Shown: piece by piece, positions 11,804 to 23,083 of the stretch
How the letters are laid out: every line of letters starts with the position of its first letter
Position numbering within the stretch: position 1 is the first letter of the stretch
Assembly (NCBI GenBank): GCA_963921795.1
Contig: OY997657.1
Span: forward strand, 25,407,896-25,471,895
DNA: 64,000 nucleotides
Direction of reading: 5' to 3'
Source: Nannobrachium achirus
Lineage: Eukaryota > Chordata > Actinopteri > Myctophiformes > Myctophidae
The notes under the pieces: model-generated
The model's database searches: none
What the model saw: the letters and a program-made list of their open reading frames with translations, nothing else
What the model was told of the DNA's origin: nothing
Position numbers and translations under genes: made by a program

Positions 11804-12284
11804 ATTGCGTCCATCTTTCTCCCTTAGGTTTTCGTGGTTGCATGATGCAAGCCTATAGCACAGGGCTGCTAGCTAGCATGGTTCCAAAGTCAATAAACTG
11901 CAATAGAATTATTCCAAGGGTTTTAGCACTAGGGCTTTACGCTCACAATAGGGCACGGGCTGGCATGTGTTGTGTTCCAAGGAGGGGTGGGGGTAATCTC
12001 ATTGGGAAGAAAGACTGGCATTATAAAGACAAGAATTCAGACGCATCCCAAACATGTTAGATGACGACAAACCCAACCAGAGTACCATCGACAACTACAC
12101 TGAATCTGTTCTAGCATGTGTTTTCAACGTTAAACACCAACAAAAGGGTAATAAAAAACAACCAAAATCCACCTTCACCAAATGGCCTTCATTAACCACA
12201 ATAATCGTGATGTCCCTATTTTTTGGAGGGGGGGATCACATTGATTCACATTCTTTTAAAGATCAATTTCCCCCAAAATAGCAA

Positions 12285-12625
12285 AAATGGCAGATCTACA
12301 AGCACACATTGCAACTATGTCCCGATTGGATCGGGAAATCGGGGAGATCAGGACCGATTTCAAAAGATCGGAATCGGGAGAAAAAGATCGGGAAACACCT
12401 TGTCTTTATATATTTAAAAAAATATATAAGCTGATTTAATTTGTTTTGACGCAATGCTGCACTAAGTGAAAAAAGAAGCTTGGATAGAATGGATACTGTG
12501 ATTTAAATTTAAAAAAACAACCTTAAGGGACAACATAAAAGCATTTTTGGGGATCGGGAGCAAAGAAACGTGATCGGGACATCCCTAATTGCAACGCATT
12601 GTGATCTTGTGGATCTGCCCTAGAT
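12285..12625. repeat. Hairpin module interrupted by a hAT element
   Basis: Left arm AATGGCAGATCTACAAGCAC and right arm TTGTGATCTTGTGGATCTGC are separated by the element at 12316-12587. Its target was the ATTGCAAC in the inner arm next to the loop. Confidence 0.65.
12316..12587. mobile_element. hAT-like MITE with perfect 8-bp target duplication
   Basis: Flanked by ATTGCAAC at 12308-12315 and 12588-12595. Left end TATGTCCCGATTGG, right end GATCGGGACATCCCTA: the common vertebrate TAGGGATGTCCCGAT type. The left end has lost a few bases. No transposase. Confidence 0.85.
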
Positions 12626-12739
12626 TTACGTTGTCATACAAACTGCATGGGGCTTAAGTGGCTAAAGACCATGAACATCGAAGAAGCGGCGCTGGCCAGT
12701 GTTGTTCACTTGTCAAAGCCATGAAGCACAAGCTGCTGC

Positions 12740-13466
12740 ACACAACTTTCCAGGGAAAATAATACAATTATAAGAGTATACAGACTTATCCATTATTGAT
12801 GCAGTTGCCTTTCAACTGCCTCACTCAAACGTCCTCTCAATAATTTATCACCGCGAAGACGCATGGCAAGTCGCTGCGCTCGGACACCTCATGAATATCA
12901 AATAATCATGCAAAAACAAAAGAGGTATACATCATTAACCGCACTTTCAAATATCGCTTTATCGAGGCCCATTGGCAAACACAAAAAACCTTGGTTGCCT
13001 TTTTGAACCGTGACATTAATTACAAGGCTCAGGTTTGATCTCCTGCGTGCCGTTGATGAAGATTCCCGATGTTTTTTCGAAGCCACTCAGCAGCGGTGGC
13101 GGCGCTCGGCGTGTAATGATCGGTTAGGGGGGGATGCATGGTGGCGGCGTGGGGGGGGGGGGGGCACAGTAACTGTCAGATGAGGCTGTAATGAGGATCC
13201 TCGATCAGTTATTAACAAGACAGAGGCCCTCGTTAGTTAATTGAAGGACTTTACAAAATGGAGTTTTCGCACGCGTCTCGCACATTAAAGAATATCTCAC
13301 GACTTCAGGGTGTGTTTAAAAACTTTGGAAAGAAGACAAGGCGGCCGTGAGATGAGAGGGTCTGTCTTGTAATGGCGTGATAAGACTTATTAACAGGAAT
13401 GGGAACAGGGGGCTCCTGGTGGGGGTCTGTTGGCAGTCATTAACATAGGAGGAGGTTGTTTATGTG
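12740..13466. other. Candidate conserved non-coding region
   Basis: About 700 bp without recognised repeats except a poly-G run (13150-13163). Contains AGTTATTAACAAGACAG, GTTAGTTAATTGAAGG and similar TTAAT cores, and no supported ORF. It looks like the regulatory islands near developmental genes; unproven. Confidence 0.3.
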
Positions 13467-13550
13467 TGAATGCTAGTGGTGGAAAAAGCACTCAAATGTT
13501 TTACTTATAAAGTAAAAGTATCAACACTGCAATATAGAAATACTCTGTTA

Positions 13551-13709
13551 GGGTGCCCTCACACCAAAATACCTAGAGTGGAATCCGCCAATGCATTTCA
13601 ATGAGAATGGAGTGTTTTTTGCAGAAATCCTCTACTGGCAAAAAACGCTCCATTCTCATTGAAATGCATTGGCGGATTCCACTCTAGGTATTTTGGTGTG
13701 AGGGCACCC
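13551..13709. mobile_element. PIF/Harbinger-like palindromic MITE with TTA duplication
   Basis: TTA at 13548-13550 and 13710-13712. The body is nearly one perfect inverted repeat (GGGTGCCCTCACACC... to its complement) with arms over 60 bp. A 3-bp TTA duplication is the hallmark of PIF/Harbinger. It interrupts family E and is nearly free of arm mismatches, hence recent. Confidence 0.85.
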
Positions 13710-13810
13710 TTACAAGTAAAAGTCCGGAATTCAAAAGATACTTGAGTAAAAGTATGAAAGTGGTTGGCATAAAAATGGACTCAAAATACCAAAAGTAAAA
13801 GTCCAAAATG

Positions 13811-13889
13811 TTTGAAAATAGCCGATCTCCAAGCTCACAACGCGTCACATCGCGATGCATTGTGAGCTTGTAGATCGGCTATTTTCAAA
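13811..13889. repeat. Hairpin module inside family E
   Basis: TTTGAAAATAGCC...GGCTATTTTCAAA; the inner arms are AAGCTCACAACGC and GCATTGTGAGCTT. The outer TTTG/CAAA is inverted and specific to this host. Confidence 0.8.
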
Positions 13890-14449
13890 TAGCCAAGGTA
13901 TAAAATAGGCCTCAAGTGCTTTATGTATGTTTTATAATATAATTTATATCTGCAAAGTAACTAACTAAGGTTTTCAAATACATGTAGTGTGGATTAAAAG
14001 TACAATATTTGGATCCGAGGTGTTGTGGCGAGTAGAAGTAAAAGTCTTGGAAATTGGAAATACTCAAGTAAAGTACAAATACCTAAACATTGCACTTAAG
14101 TACATTACTTAAGTAAATGTACTTAGTTGTTTACACTGGTGTACGCTCCAATAGCAAATTATTCATGACAGAATAGCTGCAACACAGATTTCACAAAGAT
14201 TGAAACACAGCTTCAGGTGTCACAATAAGATACAATGACGGATAGATAATGTGGAAGGAATAATACACTAAAGTGTTTTCATGGCCACAGGTGTCGGTAA
14301 TATACTATAGTTGACGAGTTAAAGTTTGGAGTATGCTGTGCGAGAACGCATCAATTAAATTGTTGCCTAATGCCGACCAGTTTACTAACTTTCCCCATAA
14401 ATAATAATACGGTGCCAAACAAATTCCCAAAGCTAAAAGTTATCACGGT

Positions 14450-14930
14450 TGTTAACCCATTTAGGCCTAGGATTATTGACTACTTTAACTATTGAAAAAT
14501 AGCAGATATACAAGCTCACAGCGCGGCACCGAGTGCCGCGCTGCGAGCTTGTAGATCTGCTATTTTTGAAAAATCATGATTTTTGAATATTTTAAAATCT
14601 ACTTAAAAGCGAACATTTGTAACTCAAATATTTACTTCTGGGTGGTCCCTGGGACAACATATTTTGAGATGGGGGTCCGTGGCCAAATACCTGTAATTTT
14701 GGGGGTCCTTGACATGAAAAGGTTTGAGAACAGCATGATTTAGAGGAAGGATTTAGAAGTCGGGTCAAAGATCGGGTCAAAGATATTCAAAGACTTGCAC
14801 TCATTTTCACGACTTTTCAAAAATACCAGATCTACAAGCTCGCAGCGCGGCACTCGGTGCCGCGCTGTGAGCTTGTATATCTGCTATTTTTCTAAAGTTA
14901 AAGCATAAAATAATGGTTAAAGTGGTTAAA
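14450..14930 (+). mobile_element. Family B' MITE with two hairpin modules
   Basis: Starts near TTAACCCATTTAGG and ends near AAATAATGGTTAAAG. Interior is like family B (CTATTGAAAAATAGC..., GGGGGTCCTTGACATG) but it lacks the CAGGGGCGTC ends. Modules at about 14493-14573 and 14815-14892, both with a GGCAC(T/C)...GTGCCGC centre. Confidence 0.65.
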
Positions 14931-15240
14931 ATCTAACGCGGCTCGGGCGCGTTCCCGGTATTTGAGAGTTTTAATAAGCAGGCTTTATGCCGGTTCAACC
15001 TGACAGTGTGCAGTGGTGAAGCTAGCTGTCATGTTGCCTCACTGCTAAATGCCATGCAGAATGACTGCCTCTCCCACAAGACCTCCACAGTACCACTCAT
15101 TGGGTTTGCTGCTTGATTTGTCTGTTACGCCTGTGTGCAGAAGACAGCCCACATAACTAACTGTCTGTCTCGCTTTCTCTTTCTCTATACCTGTCTGTCT
15201 CTCATTCCCCACTCTCTCTCATGTATATCTCATAAGCATG

Positions 15241-15411
<171 letters not shown>

Positions 15412-15474
15412 TAGCAGCATCCACTCTGCCACTTGAGTGCATTGCTGTTTGACAGAAACAGTGTATCTCCATAT

Positions 15475-17043
15475 TTGTCTCCGCCAGGCCGAAAGGCATG
15501 AGGAGACTATGTTTTGCACCCTGTCCGTCTGTCCGTGTGTGTGTCCGTCCGTCCGTCCGTCCTTATGTCTGTGAACAGCTATAATCTCTGGCACCGTTGG
15601 TACGATGGCAGCCGTGCCCTGGGTGCCAGAGCAGAAACTCTGCCCCCAGTTTTTCACATGGGCCTGGATTTGTGCAAAACACATTTTTGCTCATACCGAT
15701 TTTGTCCAAAAATCATGCAAATCGGTACACCGTAGGCCTATGTCTATAGTCATTAAACAAAACGGGTCTTTCAGATTTCTCATATTCCTTCCTGATTGGC
15801 TAAGATTTGCTTCCAAATTTTGCAGGATTGGTCCGTTTTGAACAAAATGCCTCAAATTATGAACACAGCGTGCAATTTCGGTGAAATTGTGCATGCGCAT
15901 TCCCACTAGGCCGAGGAAGACATTCCACTTAAGACAACAATCTCATGGTGGCACTGTAACAGGCAAATTCGTGTTTTTACCTATAACTCAAATGATCAGT
16001 GTAAAACTCCCTAGAGGCCAAGGATAAACCTTTGCCCTGCATATTTTATAGCACCACCATGGAGGCCGACTTATGTAAAACACATTTTTGGATATTACTC
16101 CTGCAAATTTTATCTAAAAATCATAACACATCTGATATATATTTTGTTATGGTTCATATCATCTTTTTATCAATACATATTGTTGACCACCTGATCCTAA
16201 GACACAGTGACTGTGTCCTGTCATATAATGTCATGTACAGTACCCACAAGGTCTCCGTCAGTCCTTATCAACTGCCTGGAGCCTGTACCTAAACAATGAG
16301 AATTGTTTCGGTATTCTAAGGCTCAGCTTGGGACATCTGGTGTCATCCAGAAGGACATCTCTCCCCCCAGGAACCCTGTATATGGACTCTTTGTCTTGTG
16401 ATTTGTGGACAAGAAACATATCCTATGAACTGTTGAAACGTCATCCATTGACTGATGAAATGACCATACTTATACTCATGTCAAAACATAATTTGTCAGA
16501 GAGAGCACGAACCATTGATTATTCTGTTGTACCTTTGTCTTGAATAGTCTCTCTCCATAGTAAAACATTCCATTCTCACTCTGATTACTCTCCTGTCTTA
16601 TTTCTGTGTGATGGATTATTGTATCTCATAGGGGAATAAGAAGGTGTTGTTGTTTAATAATAATATATTCATCAACATCAGTACACAGTACCTCTATAGT
16701 CATGTGATCAAGACGGATCTGTCCGACATTTCATATTCCATCCTGATTGGCTAACATTGGCTTCCAAAGTTTGCAGGATTGGTCAGTTTTGAATAAAATG
16801 CCTCAATCATGAACGCAGCTTGCACTTTCCGTGATACTTTGCACGCACATTCCCACTAGGTCATGGAACAAATGCCACCCTTTCACATTCACCTCTTATA
16901 GCACCACCAGTAGGTCTACCTTTGCAAAACTCTTTTTTAGAACAAAATCATGCATGCAGCGTCGAATGTCCGTGAAAGGCCGAAGAAGACATGGCACCCT
17001 TTTCACATTGGCCTATTATAGCACCACTAGGACGCCACAATAA
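15475..17043 (+). mobile_element. Family C repeat, third copy, interrupted
   Basis: Starts TTGTCTCCGCCAGGCCG with (CCGT)n. The body matches the copy at 9268 up to about 16123 and resumes at about 16675. The end near GGACGCCAC is diverged. The interruption is listed separately. Confidence 0.65.
16124..16674. mobile_element. Insertion of unknown type inside family C (possible solo LTR)
   Basis: About 550 bp absent from the sister copy at 9268. It has no terminal inverted repeat and no meaningful ORF. Length and the absence of coding sequence would fit a solitary long terminal repeat or a SINE-sized element; the family cannot be named. It is a non-coding remnant. Confidence 0.35.
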
Positions 17044-17530
17044 CCTTCCTGACCTGGTTTTTATTTAGAAACCACTGAAAAGTATTAACAAGAGCTGGTG
17101 ACTAAATAATAACTATACTGGATCCATTGTGAATACAGGTTATGTTTTCCATTTCCTGTTTAGGATATACAGGTACATGGTTTCTGTCCGACGGGATGCA
17201 GAGAATTGTTGTCCTGTGATTTCCGTTAGTGATTACTGTACGCAATTTCACAGGAAACCAAGATCTCCGCTTATAAACGAAACCCACTTCCGCATTAATT
17301 TAGGCAAAAAAAAAAAACACTTGTACCGCATCTACAGTACGGGCTGAATCTGATGTGCATGATTGAGAGGAACAATAATATGTGAAGAGAAGACATAAAG
17401 GTTCACTACTTGTGTGCGTGTGCATATCTATGGGTTTCTGTTTATTCTCCACAGACGGGATTCATGTTTATAGATGCACAACACATCATGTTTGTTAAGG
17501 CAGTTCAAAGTTGAAGGCTGTGCGTGCACG

Positions 17531-17536
<6 letters not shown>

Positions 17537-17616
<80 letters not shown>
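17537..17616 (+). repeat. (TG)n microsatellite, split from the tract at 18170 by a transposon
   Basis: Pure TG, ending exactly at the CAGGGG end of the next element. Confidence 0.95.
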
Positions 17617-17619
<3 letters not shown>

Positions 17620-18167
17620 GGGCGTCACAAAGGGGGGAAAAGTGGGACTGAGTTACTAGGGCCCAAGGTGGAGGGGCCTGGAATTATTTTATACTTTAGC
17701 TATTGAAAAATAGCAGATATACAAGCTCACAGAGTGGCACCGAGCCGTTGCGCTGCGAGCTTGTAGATCTGCTATTTTTCAAAAGTCGTGAAAATGTGTG
17801 CAAATCTTTGAATATATATATTTTTTTAAGTGAACATTATTTTGTAACTCAAATTTGCTTCTGGGGGGTCCCTGGAACGAAATATTTTGAGACGCGAGTC
17901 AGTGGCCAAATACATATAAGTTTAGGGGTCCTTCACATGAAAAGGTTTGAGCACCACATGACATAGAAACATAGGTTTTTAAAAAAAACCTTAGAAGGAT
18001 TTGAAACATTCAAAGACTTCACGATTTTTCAAAAATAGCAGACCTACAAGCTCGCAGCGCGGCACTCGGTGTCGCGCTGTGAGCTTGTATATCTGCTGTT
18101 TTTCAATAGTTAAAGCACAAAATGTGAGTAAATCCTTGTACCCAGGGCCCAGAATTTGGTGCGACAC

Positions 18168-18169
<2 letters not shown>
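17617..18169 (+). mobile_element. Family B hAT-like MITE, copy 4, inserted in (TG)n
   Basis: CAGGGGCGTCACAAAGG to TTGGTGCGACACCC. TG repeats lie directly on both sides, so the target was the microsatellite. Hairpin modules at about 17700-17780 and 18027-18107; between them the GGGGTCC...GGGGTCCTTCACATG segment. Confidence 0.85.
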
Positions 18170-18240
<71 letters not shown>

Positions 18241-18246
18241 TGCGTG
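18170..18246 (+). repeat. (TG)n followed by (TGCG)n
   Basis: Continues the tract at 17537 on the far side of the family B insertion. Confidence 0.93.
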
Positions 18247-18469
18247 TTCCTGTGGCTCAGTTTAATAGGGATTTGTAGATGCAGGCCTGTCTGGGGGGAG
18301 GGTCTGTCTGTTGAAAGGCAGTGAGAGGCATGCTGGGTATTCTCTCCATTCAATGCTAATGGAGTTCAATCTGGCTCCGTTCTCTCCCACCTGTACCCTC
18401 CTGTGGGCCGTCATTATGGGCTCGCTAATTCTGTCTTTGCACTGCATGTACGCATGTGCGCTCGAGTGC

Positions 18470-18574
<105 letters not shown>

Positions 18575-18680
18575 CCGTGCGTTCGTCCACTGTTTGCTCC
18601 TCTCTTTTCTTTTTGACTCCAAGTATAGACCTCAGAGTGGCAACCATAACTGCGGTGTCAAGCGGCACCTACCATAGATT

Positions 18681-18920
18681 ATCGTCATTGTCGGGTGGAA
18701 ACCCTTGTATATCCAAAACCGTTCGTTTTGCATTTATCGTTTTAAAAATGATTTAAACAAGTGAAAACTGCCGATCTACAAGCACACAACGCCTCGCACC
18801 TGTAGATCTGCTGGTTTCACTACTTTTGTGCGACGGCCTTGTATGACGAGGCAGGGCTTTGCTTTGCGAAATAATTTACAAATTTGAAACTTGGAGATAC
18901 GAGGTTTCCGCCCGACAATG
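18681..18920 (+). mobile_element. Family A MITE, copy 8
   Basis: ATCGTCATTGTCGGGTGGAA to TTTCCGCCCGACAATG. The hairpin has lost most of its right arm. Confidence 0.8.
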
Positions 18921-19643
18921 TGTGACTGTGCGGTGTGCATCTACAGACACGGCAGCTACACGGCAGCGCTCTGGAAAAACGTCTATAGCGGCTTATATTA
19001 ACATTCCTGGCACTCTTAGTCTATACTATAGGCTATAGGGTTGTAAAATGAAGAAGAGATAAATCAGAGTACACATTTTTCTTCACTTTAAGAATCATAT
19101 TTTCACTTTTATCGTTTTATGGATGGTGATGATAAAGACCTTATAACTGTGAAGTAAGTGAAAGTAAAACTAATTATGGAATGGCAATTACTGGTTCTCT
19201 CAAGACAATTATTTCATGCAAAATTGCTGCATATTGAGGGTGTGATCAATTATAAGTTTTCGAAATGCTGATAATGAATTGAACACATTTCTAAAGGAAA
19301 CTTCAACACTTAAACCCAATATGCTTAGTTGACTGGGGTCGACCAGGGGTCCCCTCCTTTTTTCCCTCTACAACAAATCTCAGAAAATAATCAGATCTAC
19401 AAGTGATAGATCTGCTATTTCCACTGAATGTTGACCTCCTTTCGCTGAATGTTTGCCTGTTACATCATGCCGAGAATAGGGAGGATAGGGTTCATATGGT
19501 TAAGCTTTTTATCAGCATGGATTCTTAGCATTTTGGGAGAGAAGCCTTTCAAATAGCATAGTAAGCATACATCCTAGCCTTTTATTCAAGGTGCACAAAT
19601 ACCTCAGTGTTGATTTAACCATGTGAGGGTCCATTTGGGTTTA
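18921..19643. other. Unassigned AT-rich non-coding sequence
   Basis: No gene. A much-shortened hairpin module is at 19386-19428 (CAGATCTACAAGTGATAGAT), with inner arms of only a few bases. Confidence 0.4.
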
Positions 19644-19647
19644 TTAA

Positions 19648-20135
19648 CACATCGGGTGCCCCTGGATTGCCCCATTTATCCCCTCTCGCTACCCAGGCCC
19701 ACCACCATTGTATTGAATCCGGCTCTGCTGCGTCAATGCATGCGTCATGACGTCACTTGGTCACATGAGCGCAGACAGGATGTTATTGTGTAACTTTCTG
19801 TATAGACAAGTGTTGATCATAGCTGTTCATTGCCGATCAAAATTTGGACATTTTGCCGCACCCCGCCACAGTTTTAGCCATAAAACAAACATCAGAGATA
19901 AAGGGCGTTAAAGATGGGGAAATGCAATGGAGTATACGGAGAAAAACGGCCGCGCGATGCTCTCAGCATCGACTCGAAACGACTAGCGGCTATTGGGCTA
20001 CATCCAGGCGCAGCCCCAACCTAACGGTGAGATTTAAAGTTAATACTGTAAATACAGTAAACACATCAACGCGTCGTGGGCCTCCAGAGACATCAAAGAG
20101 ATTGGCGTGTAGACACCTCATGGGCATCCTATGAG
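19648..20135 (+). mobile_element. Family G TTAA element with a residual 5' ORF
   Basis: TTAA at 19644-19647 and 20136-20139. Ends CACATCGGGTGCCC and GGGCATCCTATGAG. A second copy lies reversed at 39209. At 19914 an ATG opens a 36-codon frame beginning MGKCNGVYGEKRPRDALS, possibly the start of an ancestral transposon protein; I do not recognise the family. TTAA suggests piggyBac or Kolobok. Confidence 0.65.
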
Positions 20136-20391
20136 TTAAGAGTCAAATTTACACTCTGGCTTTATAGTGTCTGCGTCAGTGGTTCTCAAACTTGTATGTA
20201 TTTGGCCGCGGACTCCCCATCTGAAAATGTGACCCCCAGAAGAGAAGATTTGTTTAAAGTTGGTTTCAAAATGTTGAAACAAAAATAGTGAATACAATAG
20301 CCAAAAATATAGATAATAAAGTGGTTAAAATGACTGTGATGCCGTATTAACACATTTAGCTGGGGACCCCCCTGGAATCCTCCCTAAGGAC

Positions 20392-20790
20392 TAGGGCTGT
20401 CACAAAATGACATTTTACATGAAGATTAATTGTCACTCAAATAATTGGCTATTAACGATTAAATTGTGATTTTGTCGTTGATAATTACATTTCTGTTTGG
20501 CTTTTAGGCTTTGAAGTTGTACGTGGTAGATATGACATAACCTAAATATACAAAGAAATTACTGACATATTTGACAACTTACTACTTAAAAAATAACTTT
20601 GATAGTGGAAATAGCCGGTCTACAAGCTCACAACGTGTAGCGATGCGACGCGTTGTGAGCTTGTAGATCTGCTATTTCCACTATTTCTGAAATTTTTCAA
20701 CATTCACGATTATGACGATTATGACAAAATAATTGCGATAATGTCAAATAATCACGATTAGACGATTATGTAATAATTGTGACAGCCCTA
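20392..20790. mobile_element. hAT-like MITE (TAGGGCTGTCAC) with perfect 8-bp duplication
   Basis: CTAAGGAC at 20384-20391 and 20791-20798. Ends TAGGGCTGTCAC and GTGACAGCCCTA. It contains a hairpin module at 20602-20684. Nested in the element at 20177. Confidence 0.92.
20602..20684. repeat. Hairpin module with host-specific inverted flanks
   Basis: The outer arms ATAGTGG/CCACTAT (7 bp) are inverted repeats not found around modules elsewhere. Inner arms TACAAGCTCACAACG and complement. Confidence 0.85.
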
Positions 20791-21116
20791 CTAAGGACCC
20801 CTGGTGGTCCGCGGAAACCCCGCTTTGAGAGGCACCGGCCTAACAGTAAGTGACAGAGTGCAGTGGGAAGAGAGAGAGAGAGTGCTGAGGTAGAATGAGT
20901 TTGGGCTTTTTTATTATGAATGAGGCGGTGAAAAGCACCCCGGCCAGCGATCCCTCATCAGCACTTCCACGCTGACACTCAATACCACAGCTGATATAAT
21001 GTCCGTCATAGTCTCTCAGGCCCATGCGCTGTAAAGTGTTTCTGTACGTATGACTTCACCTCTGTGGAGGACGCGCATGGATCGCCCTCTTCCAATGACA
21101 ACGGGGAACGCGTTCT

Positions 21117-21540
21117 ATAACCATTACTTTATGCTTTAACTACGTATATTAAAAAAATTGCAGATATACAAGCTCACAGCGCGGCACTCGGTGCCGCGCT
21201 GTGAGCGCGTAGATCTGCTATTTTTTGACAAAATTTGGGAATATTTTTGACCCGATTCTATAAATGTCTTCCGAATCCTTCTTCAAAATCAGTGGTTCTC
21301 AAACATTTTCGTGTCAAGGACCCCCACAATTACATGTATTTGGCCGCGGACCCCCATCTCAAAATATGTTGTTGCAGAGGGACCCCCAGAAGCAGAGATT
21401 TGAGTTGCAAAAGTGTGCTTTGAAAAATGTATATTGAAAGATTTGCTTAAATTTTCACGATTTAAAACAAAAACAGCAGATCTACAAGCTCATAGCTATG
21501 AGCTTGTATACCAGCAATTTTTCAATAGTTCCAGGTCTTA
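21117..21540 (+). mobile_element. Family B' MITE
   Basis: CATTACTTTATGCTTTAAC to TTCCAGGTCTTAATG, with modules at about 21150-21226 and 21468-21522, and a GTGGTTCTCAAAC...GGACCCCCA core. The second module is shortened. Confidence 0.6.
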
Positions 21541-22007
21541 ATGAATTAAGTGCTCTGCGGCTCGCGCAGTGCCTCAGAAATAGAAAGCCCGGCGAGGAAG
21601 CTGGAGAAAAAGCGTATATACCGCAAGTAAAGTGTCCAAAATGTGATTTTCATCATGTGTGTGTTACTGTGCTCCATCATGTGGTGTGGAGGTTGCACAT
21701 AATATACTAAAGCGCAGCGCAAGGTATACCCAGAAAAGCAAAACAAAAAAAAAAAATCCTTCGTGTTTATTTAAGAGTGTGCAGAATGGAACCAAATGGA
21801 CCCTGACGGGTCCCTCGGCGCACTCTTCTGAGTTAAATGTAACACTGAGGATTCCACTGTGTACCGTGGTAGAGAGAGGACCGGAGGTATGGCCTGACCT
21901 GTGGACACCGTGCACTTAAAATGAAGAATGCCCCGTGAGGACTGGAATGACATCGCAGTGGCATGGCGGGAAATAAACACCTCTCTCCCCTCATATATAC
22001 CAGCATA

Positions 22008-22267
22008 TTGTCACGGTCGGGCAGAAACCTCGTATCTCCAAGTTTCAAATTTGTACGTTCTTTCGCGAAGCAAAGCCCTGCTTCATCAAACGAGGCCGTC
22101 GCACAAAAGTAGTGAAAACAGCAGATCTACAAGCACACAACGCTTCGCACCGCGAGGCGTTGTGTGCTTGTAGATCGGCTGTTTTCACTAGTTTAAATCA
22201 TTTTTTAAATGATATAAATGCAAAACCAACGGTTTTGGACATACAAGGTTTTCACCCGACAACGACG
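22008..22267 (-). mobile_element. Family A MITE, copy 9, flanked by a 15-bp direct repeat
   Basis: TTGTCACGGTCGGGCAGAAA to TTTCACCCGACAACGACG. ATATATACCAGCATA occurs at 21993-22007 and again at 22268-22282. A complete hairpin module is at 22110-22190. Confidence 0.88.
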
Positions 22268-22330
22268 ATATATACCAGCATAGGTCCACTATTTCATTTA
22301 CCATCCGCTCCTGCCCCCGCATCCCAAACA

Positions 22331-22331
<1 letters not shown>

Positions 22332-22419
<88 letters not shown>

Positions 22420-22434
22420 CCTCTCTCTCTCTCC
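22332..22434 (+). repeat. (CT)n microsatellite
   Basis: Pure CT to about 22414, then CCCT-interrupted. Confidence 0.95.
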
Positions 22435-22860
22435 AGTCTCCTCTTCTTTTACCGTCCAGCCATAAACAGAGCAGCCACTTCATACATCATCGGCCCCCAG
22501 TGGAGCCAAGAGGTGCGCGGCTTCGGGGTGATGAAGGTACGAGAAGCTGCTTCCTCATGGATGCGCAAGAAATGGATCACTATATCGTGGCCTGTCGTCA
22601 ACCCCTGATCCTCAGAAGCTAGGACCTTATGCCACTATGGATCTTGTAAAAAAATAAATAAAAAAATAAAATAAAAGGCATTGGTTCAGAGAAATATGGT
22701 AGCAAGTACGGAGAAGACGGATAGATGAAGCTTTTACTACACTACGAGCTTGTCGTTTCACACTTTGTCTCTCAATCTATCTGTCAGATGGCTCGGGAAA
22801 TAAAAGCTGCACAGCAGGGGTTCCATTTCATGTCACTTGCCCGCACTCACATACAGTACA
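22435..22860. other. Unassigned non-coding sequence
   Basis: No gene or repeat recognised apart from an A/T-rich run near 22648-22675. Confidence 0.35.
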
Positions 22861-23071
22861 TCGTCGTTGTCGAGCGGAAACCTCATATCTCCAAGTTTCA
22901 AATGTGTACGTTTTTTCGCAAAGTAAAGCCCTACTTCATCATACAAGGCCGTTGCACAAAAGTTGTGAAAACAGCAGATCTACATCGGCTTTTTTCACTA
23001 GTTTAGTACATTTTTTTAATGATAAAAACGAATGGTTTTGGACATACAAGGTTTCCACCCGACAACGACGA
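22861..23071 (-). mobile_element. Family A MITE, copy 10 (hairpin nearly lost)
   Basis: TCGTCGTTGTCGAGCGGAAA to CACCCGACAACGACGA. Only AGCAGATCTACATCGGCTTT remains of the module, which looks like deletion of the palindrome centre. Confidence 0.82.
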
Positions 23072-23083
23072 CATACTCTACAC

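Larger units (their letters stand above)
13474..14138 (+). mobile_element. Family E hAT-like element
   Basis: Left end TAGTGGTGGAAAAAGCAC, right end GTTTACACTG. The interior is full of AAGTAAAAGT / ACTTAAGTA phrases. The flanks GTGAATGC and GTGTACGC agree at 6 of 8 positions, consistent with an aged target duplication. It carries a nested PIF/Harbinger-like MITE (13551-13709) and a hairpin module (13811-13889). Confidence 0.7.
20177..20837 (+). mobile_element. hAT-like MITE (CAGTGGTTCTCAAAC type) with nested insertion
   Basis: Left end CAGTGGTTCTCAAACTTG, right end GCTTTGAGAGGCACCG, with CGCGGACTCCCC and GGTCCGCGG typical of this very common fish hAT group. It is split by the element at 20392-20790. 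Confidence 0.7.
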
